Below, piece after piece: positions 13,101 through 22,547 of a stretch of DNA of 24,605 bases (positions within the stretch are counted from its first letter, which is position 1; each line of letters begins with the position of its first letter). The stretch lies in the IMG/VR virus record IMGVR_UViG_3300037502_001945, positions 1-24,605 of that record. One strand, given 5' to 3'. The notes below the pieces were generated by a model. The model did no database searches and was not told the DNA's origin. It saw nothing but the letters and a program-made list of their open reading frames with translations. Both the position numbers and the translations under genes were made by a program. The DNA is from a virus.

Positions 13101-15995
13101 GGAACTGCTATGACACAAACGTTGACTGCTATTGAAAGTGCTGCGGCATCGGGTGGCGAAAGTTTAGATCAATTCGCCAAAATTGCTGGAATGAGTTCAG
13201 AAAAATTCGCTGAAACTTGGAACAAGAAACCTATTGATGCCATTCAATCATTTATCAAAGGTTTGGGCGAGCTAGATAGTAAAGGTGAATCAGCGACATT
13301 AGTTTTAGATGAAATGGGATTGAGTGGTGTACGCCAATCCAATATGTTGAGCTCTCTAGCTTTGGCATCTGACACATTAACTGGCGCAATAGATATGTCT
13401 ACACAAGCTTGGGGCGAAAATACTGCATTATCAGAAGAAGCTGAAAAACGCTACGCAACTGTTGAATCTCAATTAGGAATGTTAAAAAACGAAGTAGTTG
13501 ATATTGCGATTGAATTTGGCGGACCATTTATACAAGCATTGAGAGATGGATTGCAAGCAGCAAAACCATTCATCGAAGTTATTGCTGATTTAGCTAAGAA
13601 ATTTAGTGAAGCCAATCCAGAAACACAACAAGCGATTGTTAAGTATTTAGGATTAGCGGCTGCAATTGGTCCCGCTGCAAAATTACTCGGTGGTTTCCTA
13701 CAGATTACTGGTGGTGGTATATCGAGTGTCGGTAAAATGGCGCAAGGTGTAGGTAAATTATCTGGTACGTATAAAGCAAGTAAAGGTGCAATCGATGTTG
13801 CGACAGCTGCAACTGGGACATTTGCTAAAGGTGCAGCAACTACTGGACTTGAGGTAGGTTTATTGACAAAAGGTGTCGGATTAGCCACCACATCATTAGG
13901 TGGCTATACTGGAATTTTAGGTGCGATGACTACGCCTGCAGGCATTGCGATTGGAGCGATAGCAGCCGTAACTGGTGCAGTGATCATTGGTAAAAAAGCC
14001 TATGAAGATTATCAATTGTCTGGTGGTAAATGGGGGACGGAAGTCACTAAAGAGCAAGACAAGGTGATTGAGAAATCGCTACAATTGCGTGATGAAGCTA
14101 CCGCACATATTAATGATTATGTGGACGGATTAACCAACTCGGCTGATAAAGCGATTGAAGCCAATCAGAAGATTATCGATTCGATACAAAAAACGATTGA
14201 TAAAGAGCATGAGCGAGCAATTGAGAAGGCTAAAATCATTGAGAATGAGAATATCCAAACAGAACTTGAAAAGCAAGCTGACCGCGATAAACGGATTGCA
14301 GAACAATCATTACGTGCTGCACAAGAGCGAGTGGATGCTATCAATGCTATTTTAAGTAGCGCAAGTGAAAACTCTCGTAACCTATCTGATTACGAACGGA
14401 AATATATTTCTGATAATTATAAACAATTATCAGCAGAGCAATTGGAAGTCGCTGGATTTACGAATGAACAAATTTTAGCAATTGAAACGGCTTATCAAAC
14501 GGATTTATCTAAAATGAGTCGGAAACAATTGCAAGAGCGAGCGATTAGTGTTCACGAAGCATTGGATAACGAGCAACGTGCGTATGAAGAGCAACAACAA
14601 ATCATACGTGACGCAACAGAAGGTAATGCTGATTTACAAAAACGATTGCTAGGTGAATTGGAACAAGACCACAAATCAAATATTGAGGCGATGGTTTTAG
14701 GATATGCAAGACTCGGAATGGAGCAAGGTTTAAGCATCGAAAACATGAAAGCGACTTGGGAACAATACGGATTTACTGTAAATGAAGTCCAAGCGCTTGT
14801 TGATGCATCACTATCCAAAACCACAGACAATGTCGATATGTTTGCTAAAGGTGTGAGTGAAGCAGATTTTATGTGGAATGATATGGCGCTTGACCCTAAA
14901 ACTGGTGAAGTGCGTACCAACATGACTGAAATGTTAGTTGAAATGGCAAGCACCGAAGAAGGTTGGGAACAATTACGTTTTATTGCAAAAAACGCTGATT
15001 TGACCACAAACGCAAAAGAAGAAATTGCGATTGCAATTGGTGAAGCAGATAGGTGGAATCATTTATCAGTGCCCGATAAGAAGTTGTTGGTTGATAATGA
15101 CCTTGCGATGTACGAATTATATGAAACTATCAACGAGTTAGGTTTGTGGAACGAATATAACGCCGACCGAAAAACATTAGGTGTGGATAATGCGGATGCT
15201 GTCTATAAAACGTTGGAATCAAAAGAATCGTTGGAAAATTGGAATAAGTTAAGTCCAACTCTGAAACAGTTGCTTGCAGATGGTCCAGCAAAGGTGAACA
15301 CTGATAAAGCCACAGATGCAATCAAGGAATTTAACAAGCTTCCACCAGAAAAGAAAAAATTACTGACAGATAATCTGGATGCAGTGAATAAGATTAATAA
15401 TGCAAAAGAGCGATTGAATGAATGGAATAGGTATAAACCAGACCAGAAAACAATCACGATTAAAGCTGATACTAGCGGTGCTTCAAAGGCACAGAGTGCA
15501 GTTAATCAAGTTTATGGTAAAACAGTCTATATCGATGTTGTACGAAGAATTCAGGATTATGCAGGTAATTCACCATATGCAGCGCCTTTACGATATGCAG
15601 TCGGAACTCCATACCATTCGGGAGGTTTAGCTGTCCTTGGTGACGGTGGTAAACGTGAACCATATTTAACGCCACAAGGTGAGTTTGGAATCTCTCCATC
15701 CACAGATACACTGTTTAATTTACCACGAGGAACAAAGGTATGGTCATCGATTAGCAAAATGATGGATTCTTTACCACGGTTTGCAAATGGTACTAAATTT
15801 GATGATACCAATATCAGTCGGATGAATTTAGGCAATTTTGGTCAAAGCGAACAAAGAAATCAACAACCAGTCAGAAATGCTAAACCAACGATCAATATCG
15901 AAAATCTAGTTTGGAACAACAAAGAAGATATACGAAGATTTATGGTAGAAATGGGTTGGATACTCAATGTTGACGAAAGGGGGCAATTAGGATGA
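13101..15995 (+). CDS. Tape measure protein, exon 2 (residues 347-1310)
   Basis: After splicing, GGT joins GGA so that the protein reads EAEAGGTAMTQTL, the conserved glycine-rich motif of phage tail minor/tape measure proteins. Exon 2 adds several hydrophobic segments (for example PAGIAIGAIAAVTGAVIIG, coded near 13935-13990). A long charged coiled coil (about 14100-14700) and five repeats of about 31 residues (15054 onward) follow. The end is a globular part with PYHSGGLAVLGDGG. The spliced protein is 1,310 aa. An in-frame TTG at 13098 makes the exon look like a separate gene, but it lacks a ribosome site. The last codon overlaps the next ATG (ATGA). Confidence 0.93.
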   Translation, partial: GTAMTQTLTAIESAAASGGESLDQFAKIAGMSSEKFAETWNKKPIDAIQSFIKGLGELDSKGESATLVLDEMGLSGVRQSNMLSSLALASDTLTGAIDMSTQAWGENTALSEEAEKRYATVESQLGMLKNEVVDIAIEFGGPFIQALRDGLQAAKPFIEVIADLAKKFSEANPETQQAIVKYLGLAAAIGPAAKLLGGFLQITGGGISSVGKMAQGVGKLSGTYKASKGAIDVATAATGTFAKGAATTGLEVGLLTKGVGLATTSLGGYTGILGAMTTPAGIAIGAIAAVTGAVIIGKKAYEDYQLSGGKWGTEVTKEQDKVIEKSLQLRDEATAHINDYVDGLTNSADKAIEANQKIIDSIQKTIDKEHERAIEKAKIIENENIQTELEKQADRDKRIAEQSLRAAQERVDAINAILSSASENSRNLSDYERKYISDNYKQLSAEQLEVAGFTNEQILAIETAYQTDLSKMSRKQLQERAISVHEALDNEQRAYEEQQQIIRDATEGNADLQKRLLGELEQDHKSNIEAMVLGYARLGMEQGLSIENMKATWEQYGFTVNEVQALVDASLSKTTDNVDMFAKGVSEADFMWNDMALDPKTGEVRTNMTEMLVEMASTEEGWEQLRFIAKNADLTTNAKEEIAIAIGEADRWNHLSVPDKKLLVDNDLAMYELYETINELGLWNEYNADRKTLGVDNADAVYKTLESKESLENWNKLSPTLKQLLADGPAKVNTDKATDAIKEFNKLPPEKKKLLTDNLDAVNKINNAKERLNEWNRYKPDQKTITIKADTSGASKAQSAVNQVYGKTVYIDVVRRIQDYAGNSPYAAPLRYAVGTPYHSGGLAVLGDGGKREPYLTPQGEFGISPSTDTLFNLPRGTKVWSSISKMMDSLPRFANGTKFDDTNISRMNLGNFGQSEQRNQQPVRNAKPTINIENLVWNNKEDIRRFMVEMGWILNVDERGQLG
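15054..15515 (+). repeat. Five ~31-residue repeats in the tape measure protein
   Basis: Units start at 15054, 15147, 15240, 15330 and 15423, so the spacing is 93, 93, 90 and 93 bp. Each begins with Trp-Asn or Phe-Asn, followed by patterns such as KLSPTLKQLLAD or KLPPEKKKLLTD and a helix. Nucleotide identity is moderate, so the repeats are old rather than fresh duplications. Regular aromatic spacing is typical of tape measure proteins. Confidence 0.75.
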
Positions 15996-16711
15996 ATTCA
16001 TTTACCTATCTTGGAAAAAACTCACTTGATTTTGGGTTAAGAATTGAAGAAGGAGTTTCCTTTGAGTCTCCTGAACAAGACATCGAATATGTGGAAGTTA
16101 AAGGATTAGATGGAGATGTGCCTGTCGACAATGAACGGTTGAAAAGCACTTTGAAGTCTTTTCCAGTTACTATGTTTCCGAATGATAATCAAACGATTTC
16201 TGAACAAGCAACAGATATTTCCAATTGGCTCAAATCAAGTAAAGGATATTCTACTCTTGAAGTTGGAAACGAACCCTTGTATAGCTATCTAGCTTCTTAT
16301 AATGAACAATATAGTATTAGTCAGTTTTTAAGGCACTATGGTAAAGCAGCTTTAAATTTTAGAATAATGCCTTACAAATTCCTAAAAACAAGCCTATCCG
16401 AAATCACACTAGGTAGCACCATTACCAACCCTACTCAACGTCACGCTAGACCATTAATCACAGTGAGAGGTACTGGTAACATTACTATCAAAATCGGTCA
16501 ATCTACTTGGACGCTACGAAATGTAGACCAAGGCGTTGTGATTGATACCTTATTAGATACCGTTACGAATCTAAGTGGTACCGCAGCTGCGTGGGATAAA
16601 ATCACAAGCTATCCTTTACCAACGATTGCACCAGGAAATAATGCAGTCACAATCACAGGTAACGTGACGGACATCAAAATCATTCCTCGCTGGGAGGTGA
16701 TAGTCGGATGA
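15992..16711 (+). CDS. Distal tail protein (Dit)
   Basis: Dit forms the hexameric hub joining the tail tube to the tail tip. The 239-aa product starts at ATG 15992, coupled by ATGA to the tape measure stop. It shows the Sipho_tail-type N-terminal domain (FTYLGKNSLDFGLRIEEG, then YVEVKGLDGDVPVDNERL). A C-terminal galectin-like beta domain follows from about residue 140 (HARPLITVRGTGNITIKIGQ and TITGNVTDIKIIPRWEVIVG). The length is that of a minimal Dit without inserted carbohydrate-binding modules. It overlaps the tail-tip gene by 4 nt. Confidence 0.9.
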   Translation: MNSFTYLGKNSLDFGLRIEEGVSFESPEQDIEYVEVKGLDGDVPVDNERLKSTLKSFPVTMFPNDNQTISEQATDISNWLKSSKGYSTLEVGNEPLYSYLASYNEQYSISQFLRHYGKAALNFRIMPYKFLKTSLSEITLGSTITNPTQRHARPLITVRGTGNITIKIGQSTWTLRNVDQGVVIDTLLDTVTNLSGTAAAWDKITSYPLPTIAPGNNAVTITGNVTDIKIIPRWEVIVG

Positions 16712-19700
16712 AATATCCAATTTTATATTCGAGTAATGAAACAGATTTTTTTAGTTTAGGACTTGGGCCACTTAAAAATACTATCAAAGCCACTGTTACG
16801 GAAGAACGTAATGGTCCTTTTTATTTGGAAGCGGAAATATTGACTGATGAAGCGATATTCCCATTAGTCCTAAGCGATTGCATCATCAAAGCCGATGCAG
16901 GTCATCTGTTAAAAGACCAACGATTCCGAATAAAGCGTATTGTTCCTAAACATAATGGACGAGCAGAAATCTATGCGGAACACGTGAGTTATTTGGCGGA
17001 AGAATTAACCCTAAGACCAGAGGTAAGTATCACTGGAACCGCAAGCTCCGCTCTAACCGCTTGGAAAGGTGCGATTGTCGAAACCAATCCTTTTGTGGTT
17101 GATTCTGATATTTCTAGGACTGGCAACACCAAGTGGCGGATTGATAAGGTAGAAAATCCTCGTCAAGCACTAGGTGGTCCAGAAGGGTCATTACTAGATA
17201 CCTATGGTGGCGAGTACCGCTTTGATAATTACCGTATTAGCTTGTTGCAGAAACGAGGCACTACTGCTAATACAGTTTTGGCATACGGTCGGAATATAAC
17301 TGACTTTGAGCAAGAACGTAACATTGCCAACACTTACACTTCGATTGTGCCATTTGCCATCCATACCGATGATAACGAACAAGAAATCACTGTCACAGTA
17401 GATGGGTACAAGGTAAACAGTCAGTATGCCGGAAACTACCCTAACACTCGGTCATTACCAGTCAATTTTAGCGACAAGTTTGGTCATGACGAAATACCGA
17501 CTAAAGCTAAGTTGCAACAATTAGCAGAACAGTATATTACGGATAACGAAGTTGGCGTTCCTAAAACCTCGATTCGTGTCTCGTTTTTAGATTTGTCGAA
17601 ATCTGCTGACTATGACAAGTATAAGCATTTGGAAGAAGTTAACCTATGTGACGATGTTCGTGTAGTCTATCCAAAATTAGGTGTCAATACAGTAGCTAAA
17701 GTCATTCGTGTAATGTGGAATGTCCTAACTGAATCCTATGACGAGATTGAAATTGGTGAGAAGCGAACAACGCTTGCTACTAAGATTAATGAACAGTCAA
17801 AAGAAATAAAAGAGATTAACAACCAAACGAATTACGCATTAATCAGTGCGGACGGAAAGAACATCATCTTTTATGGATTGTACGGTCAAGATGGCTTGGG
17901 AGAGCCAACAGCTACCAAAGTTGGGGATAGTTGGTACAAGCCTGATGGCGAGTTTACCGAGTTGTACATTTGGAACGGTACGATTTGGGAATTTATCATG
18001 AGCACCAAAGAAAATCATGAAATTCGTGAAACCATCGAAGCTATCGAAGAAGAAATAGTTGTAATGACTGGAAACATCGATACTGCAGTTGACAACGCCA
18101 ACCAAGCAGTCATAGATGCTGGCTTTGCTACAGATACTGCCAATACTGCTCACTCTTTAGCCACCAGTGCAAATCAGTCAGCACAAGATGCAGTTAGTCA
18201 ATCTAGCCAAGCATACTCGTTAGCAGTGCAATCAGCAACAGATGCTAGTACAGCGTTGAATACCGCTAACAATCTGTTAGGACGTGTGGAAGGCGCAGAA
18301 GGCACAATCATTGATATTAACAGCAGCATTGATTATATTACTGGCGAACTAGAGCATAAGGTCAGTCAGACTGACTATGATACATTAACTGGACGTGTAG
18401 ACACCGCAGAGGGAAGTATTACAGCCAATGCTACTGCCATTACACAGAAAGCTAATCAATCAAGCGTTGATACCTTATCTGGTAGAGTTTCCACCGCAGA
18501 AGGTCAGATAAGCGTGCAAGCTGGGCAGATAGCTCAAAGGCTGACGGCTAGTCAAGTGGAGACGTTGGTAAATGGGAAAGGATATGCCACGCAAGCCAGT
18601 GTTAACAGCCAAGTGTCTAGGATTGATGGGGATATTAATAGTTGGAGTAGTCAGTTACAGACGGTGGATGCGAAGGTTGATGGGATTGAGATTGGTGGAC
18701 GGAATTTAATACCCTCCAGCTTCCTGAGTCCAAGTCAAGCAGTTAGCACAGAGGAGTTTACGTTGAACGGTTGGGCTGCACAGTTAATTAATCAAAATGA
18801 CACGCAAAGCATTCTATCTGAAGGGGAAACATACACGCTGTCCTATGAGTGCGAACTTATTGAACGGACTGACGCACCTACTTTGTTTTCATATCAAGCG
18901 GGATTCTTGCTATACTCGCAAACTGGTCAAATGGTATCGTTTTATTCTGGAGTAAGAGAGTTGGGGGAAACGAAAAAAGTTTCTGTCACTTTCGTTTGTC
19001 CCCCATTAGATTCAAACCACCGTATTTTGTTTTATACAAACAGATACACCACAAACGGTGTTGCCCCAATAGGAACAGACACCATTAGGTTTAAAAACTT
19101 TAAACTCGAAAAAGGCAACAAAGCCACAGACTGGACTCCAGCTCCAGAAGACCTAGCAACAGTCACACAACTGACTACCAATGTCAACCAGATTAACCAA
19201 TCTATCACTGACACTAACAGCTCCATCCAGTTACTGACCCAAACAGTCACGCAGAACGGACAGGATATTTCTAGCGTATCTGCTGATTTAACTGTAGCCA
19301 ACGGTAAAATCACTGGATTGACAAGTAAGACTGACGGTCACACTACGCAAATTGGGAATCTACAATCAGGATATGATGGGTTAAACAGTTTGGTAACAAG
19401 TGTTCAAACTGATTTGGACGGCAAGGTGGAAAATACTGCGTTCTCTAGCTTAGAACAGTTAGTCACAGGTATTCAAGCTACGGTGGAAGACAAAGAGGAC
19501 AAAACAGTTGTATCACAGTTAGCCAGTCAATGGCAGACCACGACTGATTTAGCCAACGGACATACCAGTCAGATTAGTAGTTTGGGCGACATGATTAATT
19601 TGCGTGTGACAAAAGATGAGTTTAATATGCGGAACCTTGTACCAAATGGTGGCGGTAATCCTCAAACGACAGATGGTTGGAATGGTGTTAAACCAGTATT

Positions 19701-21432
19701 ATCAACACATGCCTTCTACAGAAATGGAAGGGAGAATGTGTTTACAATTACTACTAGTTCCACGAGTGAAGTATACGCAGGAACGCCTAGATTTTTTGTA
19801 AAACCTAGTACGCAATACTCGCTTACTTTTTGGGGGTTTGCATCATCCAACGTAAGTAGCTCTGACGTTTGGTTACTAAGTAGACCGTCTGGGAGTAATA
19901 ATGATTACACATTAGCAACAATGTTGATGGGAGGATTTAGATTAAGCCATCTTTGGCTAGAGAAACGGACGTTAACGTTTACAACACCAAGCAATGTAGG
20001 AGCGGAAGCTTATTTGAGATTTGACCACAATGGTAGCACCAATGGGCAATCATCCTTAATGGGCTTTACTGATATTACTCTTGTGGAAGGTAGCACACCT
20101 GCCGATGCCTATATACCAGAGGTAATTAGTCAAATTAATTTGTCTCCGTCAACTGCGTTAATTGCAGCCAGTAAGGTTCAAATTACTGGTGATACTTATA
20201 TCGCAAACGGCGTTATAAAAACAGCCATGATTGGTGACGCTCAAATCAGTGGTGCTAAGATAGCTAATGCTACTATTAGTTCTGCGAAGATTATTAGTTT
20301 GGATGCGAGTAAGATTACAGCTGGAATAGTGACTGGACTGGTGCTTGCTTCAACTTCTAACACTGGTCGTTTTAGGGTTGAGGGTCAAAATGCTGTATTT
20401 CAAAACACTTCCACAAATAGGCGTACTGAAATCAATGAGACTGGGGTAGAAATATACAACGCCAACGGTACATTACGAGCGGAATTTAATCAACGTGCGG
20501 TCAATACAGGTATAGTGGGTACGAACACTCAAAACGTTTATTTGGGAACTGGAGGTACAGATGGCGAATTTGGCGAAGCGGGTGGTGGAGAGGTTCGTGT
20601 TGTTAGTTACAATTCCACTCCAGGAACAGGTGCGGTTACTGATTATGTTTATAGACCAGTAAGGGCTGAAGGCTTTGTCGGAAACTATGTCAATGTCAAC
20701 ACACCTTTTAGCTCTTTTAATCATTTGTATCTAAGACCTAGATTAACGGTGGGCGAAGTGCGTATCACTGGGAGTGGAAGTATTACCAATTACCATCCAT
20801 TAAGAGCTAGTAGATTATACGCAAATGTTTTGGAAATGAATAGTTCGCTTACAGGAAGCCACTTGTATCTAAGACCATCATCAGGCGGAGAAGTGCGCAT
20901 GACGGAAAGTGGTACAACGAATAATTACCTACCTATACGTAGTTCTGGAGCGTATGGTAACTTTATGGAAGTGAACACAGGAACGCACTTGTATGTTCGC
21001 TCAGCTGGAGAAGTGAGGGCAACTGCGAATGGTTCGACAAGCAGTTATATTCCAATGCGTGCAAGTAACTTTATCAATAACTCCTTAGCAGAAACGAAGC
21101 AAGATATTGTTAGACACCAAGACGATGCGTTAGAAATGATTAAATCAGCGACAATCTATGATTACCATTTGATTAGTGAGCGTCAGCGAGGTGTTGATAA
21201 ACACCATATTGGTTTAGTCATTGGCACTGGTTACAGCACTCCAGAATCTGTCGTCGATAATGGTGGAGTGAATCAATACGCCATGACTTCGTTGGCTTGG
21301 AAAGCTATCCAAGAGTTAGACACCAAAGTGGTTGATGAAGTGCAGTCACTTAGAAACGAGAATATACGTTTAACAGGCGAAATCAGCATATTAAGAAACG
21401 AAGTAGAATCCTTACGTCAATTAGTGGCGTAG
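16708..21432 (+). CDS. Tail-tip (Tal) and receptor-binding protein with S74 chaperone
   Basis: This 1,574-aa protein fuses several parts. Residues 1-355 form a Tal/prophage-endopeptidase-tail-type hub (AEHVSYLAEELTL and FEQERNIANTYTSIVPF). Residues 440-660 are an Ala/Ser/Thr-rich coiled-coil shaft with repeated GRVDTAEGSI-like units. Two jelly-roll, carbohydrate-binding-like modules lie at about 663-815 (GGRNLIPSS to DWTPAPED) and 973-1137 (MRNLVPNGG to YIPEV). Residues 1277-1460 are a beta-repeat region. From about 1461 a Peptidase_S74-type intramolecular chaperone follows (ETKQDIVRH, DKHHIGLVIGTGY), ending in a trimeric coiled coil. The chaperone probably trimerises the shaft and then cleaves itself off. 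Host binding is inferred from this layout. Confidence 0.9.
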   Translation: MKYPILYSSNETDFFSLGLGPLKNTIKATVTEERNGPFYLEAEILTDEAIFPLVLSDCIIKADAGHLLKDQRFRIKRIVPKHNGRAEIYAEHVSYLAEELTLRPEVSITGTASSALTAWKGAIVETNPFVVDSDISRTGNTKWRIDKVENPRQALGGPEGSLLDTYGGEYRFDNYRISLLQKRGTTANTVLAYGRNITDFEQERNIANTYTSIVPFAIHTDDNEQEITVTVDGYKVNSQYAGNYPNTRSLPVNFSDKFGHDEIPTKAKLQQLAEQYITDNEVGVPKTSIRVSFLDLSKSADYDKYKHLEEVNLCDDVRVVYPKLGVNTVAKVIRVMWNVLTESYDEIEIGEKRTTLATKINEQSKEIKEINNQTNYALISADGKNIIFYGLYGQDGLGEPTATKVGDSWYKPDGEFTELYIWNGTIWEFIMSTKENHEIRETIEAIEEEIVVMTGNIDTAVDNANQAVIDAGFATDTANTAHSLATSANQSAQDAVSQSSQAYSLAVQSATDASTALNTANNLLGRVEGAEGTIIDINSSIDYITGELEHKVSQTDYDTLTGRVDTAEGSITANATAITQKANQSSVDTLSGRVSTAEGQISVQAGQIAQRLTASQVETLVNGKGYATQASVNSQVSRIDGDINSWSSQLQTVDAKVDGIEIGGRNLIPSSFLSPSQAVSTEEFTLNGWAAQLINQNDTQSILSEGETYTLSYECELIERTDAPTLFSYQAGFLLYSQTGQMVSFYSGVRELGETKKVSVTFVCPPLDSNHRILFYTNRYTTNGVAPIGTDTIRFKNFKLEKGNKATDWTPAPEDLATVTQLTTNVNQINQSITDTNSSIQLLTQTVTQNGQDISSVSADLTVANGKITGLTSKTDGHTTQIGNLQSGYDGLNSLVTSVQTDLDGKVENTAFSSLEQLVTGIQATVEDKEDKTVVSQLASQWQTTTDLANGHTSQISSLGDMINLRVTKDEFNMRNLVPNGGGNPQTTDGWNGVKPVLSTHAFYRNGRENVFTITTSSTSEVYAGTPRFFVKPSTQYSLTFWGFASSNVSSSDVWLLSRPSGSNNDYTLATMLMGGFRLSHLWLEKRTLTFTTPSNVGAEAYLRFDHNGSTNGQSSLMGFTDITLVEGSTPADAYIPEVISQINLSPSTALIAASKVQITGDTYIANGVIKTAMIGDAQISGAKIANATISSAKIISLDASKITAGIVTGLVLASTSNTGRFRVEGQNAVFQNTSTNRRTEINETGVEIYNANGTLRAEFNQRAVNTGIVGTNTQNVYLGTGGTDGEFGEAGGGEVRVVSYNSTPGTGAVTDYVYRPVRAEGFVGNYVNVNTPFSSFNHLYLRPRLTVGEVRITGSGSITNYHPLRASRLYANVLEMNSSLTGSHLYLRPSSGGEVRMTESGTTNNYLPIRSSGAYGNFMEVNTGTHLYVRSAGEVRATANGSTSSYIPMRASNFINNSLAETKQDIVRHQDDALEMIKSATIYDYHLISERQRGVDKHHIGLVIGTGYSTPESVVDNGGVNQYAMTSLAWKAIQELDTKVVDEVQSLRNENIRLTGEISILRNEVESLRQLVA
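20536..21087 (+). repeat. Tandem repeats in the tail-tip tip region
   Basis: Units begin at 20536 (divergent, longer), 20722, 20860 and 20986. The last three start with HLYLRP or HLYVRS, then GEVR-x-T, a Ser/Gly/Asn-rich turn, Y-x-P-x-R, and N-x-x-E. The spacing of 138 and 126 bp shows they are related but not identical. They lie directly before the S74 chaperone, so they probably form stacked trimeric beta layers. Confidence 0.75.
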
Positions 21433-21457
21433 GGATATTTTAATTGGAGGAATTTAC

Positions 21458-21883
21458 ATGAAAATCACATTGAAAAACAAAGAATTAGCAACGACTATCA
21501 ACTTTTTGAAGAATATCCCTGTCAAAGGCGAGGATAGTCGCCACCGGACCAAGTTAAAGAAACAGTTGGAGTTGTCGTTCGGCGAGTTAGTCGAAGCGGA
21601 GAAAGAATTGATGGCTGAATACGAATTGTTGGACGAGAAAAAAGAATTGTTACCGCCTGAAAAACAAGATAAAGAATCAGTTGCGAAATTTCAAACGCAA
21701 CAAAATATTTTGTGGGAAGAAGAAGTCGTTATCGAATCTGGCGCTTACGTTAAAAACTTTAACGAAATGCCACGAATCTTGAAAGCCTACGAAGGCGAAT
21801 TGAGTGGAGATGAAGCGGACATTTACGACAAGCTTTTAGACCAAATGGAAGAACAAGCAAAAACAAAAGCTACTGACAAATAG
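21458..21883 (+). CDS. DUF1617 family phage protein
   Basis: The 141-aa product begins MKITLKNKELATTINFLKNIPVKG and carries the SRHRTKLKKQLE segment typical of DUF1617 proteins, found between tail and lysis genes in Lactobacillales phages. It is strongly helical and acidic. No catalytic residues are known for this family and its role is unknown. The ATG follows TGGAGG. The gene end lies within a terminator: the TAG stop is in the hairpin loop. Confidence 0.8.
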   Translation: MKITLKNKELATTINFLKNIPVKGEDSRHRTKLKKQLELSFGELVEAEKELMAEYELLDEKKELLPPEKQDKESVAKFQTQQNILWEEEVVIESGAYVKNFNEMPRILKAYEGELSGDEADIYDKLLDQMEEQAKTKATDK

Positions 21884-21896
21884 TCGGTGGCTTTTT
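21866..21896 (+). terminator. Terminator overlapping the end of the DUF1617 gene
   Basis: AAAGCTACTGAC (21866-21877) pairs fully with GTCGGTGGCTTT (21883-21894), 12 bp with two G-U pairs and a 5-nt loop, followed by T residues. The last codons form the 5' arm, so ribosomes finishing the gene would melt it. This is a possible translation-dependent attenuator. Confidence 0.75.
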
Positions 21897-21928
21897 AAAT
21901 AAATAAAAAAATATTAGGAGGAATCATC

Positions 21929-22165
21929 ATGGCTTTAAAAACAACTAAATCAACTACACTTACAGGGCAATCAATGATTGACGGTCAACAAGCGGTCTAC
22001 TACAGTGCTTCAATTTCAGATAACGGCGGAAATTCGACTATTTCTCAATCTATCACTAATCAAGATTTGTACGATACAAACAAAGCGGAGTGTCGTGCTG
22101 ATTTTAGAGAGTTTCAAGACGCTGTTTGGGCTATTGAAGATGAATTAGCAGTCGGTGTAGAGTAA
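21929..22165 (+). CDS. Hypothetical phage protein, 78 aa
   Basis: The ATG at 21929 has a strong AGGAGG site. The product starts MALKTTKSTTLTGQSMIDG and appears beta-rich at first (AVYYSASISDNGGNSTISQS), then helical (KAECRADFREFQDAVWAIEDELA). It lacks a membrane segment. Small proteins of this kind lie between tail-tip and holin genes in Lactobacillales phages, but I do not recognise a named family. Its place downstream of a strong terminator suggests separate tuning. Confidence 0.75.
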   Translation: MALKTTKSTTLTGQSMIDGQQAVYYSASISDNGGNSTISQSITNQDLYDTNKAECRADFREFQDAVWAIEDELAVGVE

Positions 22166-22245
22166 TGAAACGGCACAATATCATGAGAGCAGGCTGTTTA
22201 GGCTTGCTCTTATTTTGGTTGTTTGTTGCTTGGATTTTTATGTAG
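22165..22245 (+). CDS. Possible 26-aa membrane peptide
   Basis: The ATG overlaps the preceding TAA (TAATG). The peptide begins MKRHNIMRAG and continues as one hydrophobic helix (CLGLLLFWLFVAWIFM), a credible single-span membrane peptide with a basic N-terminus. There is no strong ribosome site, so it would rely on termination-reinitiation. The same DNA forms a terminator-like hairpin, which is an alternative explanation. It lies in the lysis region, where small membrane peptides are common. Confidence 0.4.
   Translation: MKRHNIMRAGCLGLLLFWLFVAWIFM
22183..22212 (+). terminator. Terminator-like hairpin before the holin genes
   Basis: AGAGCAGGC pairs with GCTTGCTCT (9 bp, one G-U) around a 7-nt loop beginning near 22193, followed by TATTTTGG. 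The T-tract is interrupted, so termination would be weak. It lies inside the possible 26-aa peptide frame. Confidence 0.4.
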
Positions 22246-22255
22246 GAGGTCTCAA

Positions 22256-22546
22256 ATGATAGACATTTTAACAATTGCAACATGGTCTGGCGCAATCATG
22301 GCGATTATCGGATTGGTGTCGTATTTGGTTAAACCGATTATGACCAACTTTACTAAAATCTCCGATAACCTCACCAAAATGAGCCATACCTTAGATTTGA
22401 TTACTAGGGATTTGGAAGCGAGTAAGGCTGACCGTACGGCTATTCATGACGAGTTGAAAAAACATGACGAGCGTATGGATAGACACAATGATCGTCTGAT
22501 TGAACACGGGGAACAAATTAAAACATTATTTGGAAAGGTTGGATAA
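22256..22546 (+). CDS. Membrane-anchored coiled-coil protein next to holin, 96 aa
   Basis: ATG 22256 is used because TAGGAGG lies 7 nt upstream; the longer frame from 22223 has no site. One N-terminal membrane segment (about residues 8-28, SGAIMAIIGLVSYLV) is followed by a charged coiled coil (SDNLTKMSHTLDLITRDLEASK, then KKHDERMDRHNDRLIEHGEQIKTL). This layout resembles XhlA-like or holin-associated proteins, except that here the membrane segment comes first. It is the gene before the holin and probably assists lysis. Its family is uncertain. Confidence 0.75.
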   Translation: MIDILTIATWSGAIMAIIGLVSYLVKPIMTNFTKISDNLTKMSHTLDLITRDLEASKADRTAIHDELKKHDERMDRHNDRLIEHGEQIKTLFGKVG

Positions 22547-22547
22547 C

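Noticed and set aside
13469-13891. Long open minus-strand frame of 140 codons within the tape measure gene
   Set aside because: It is a shadow of the Ala/Gly-rich + strand frame, with no ribosome site and low-complexity composition.
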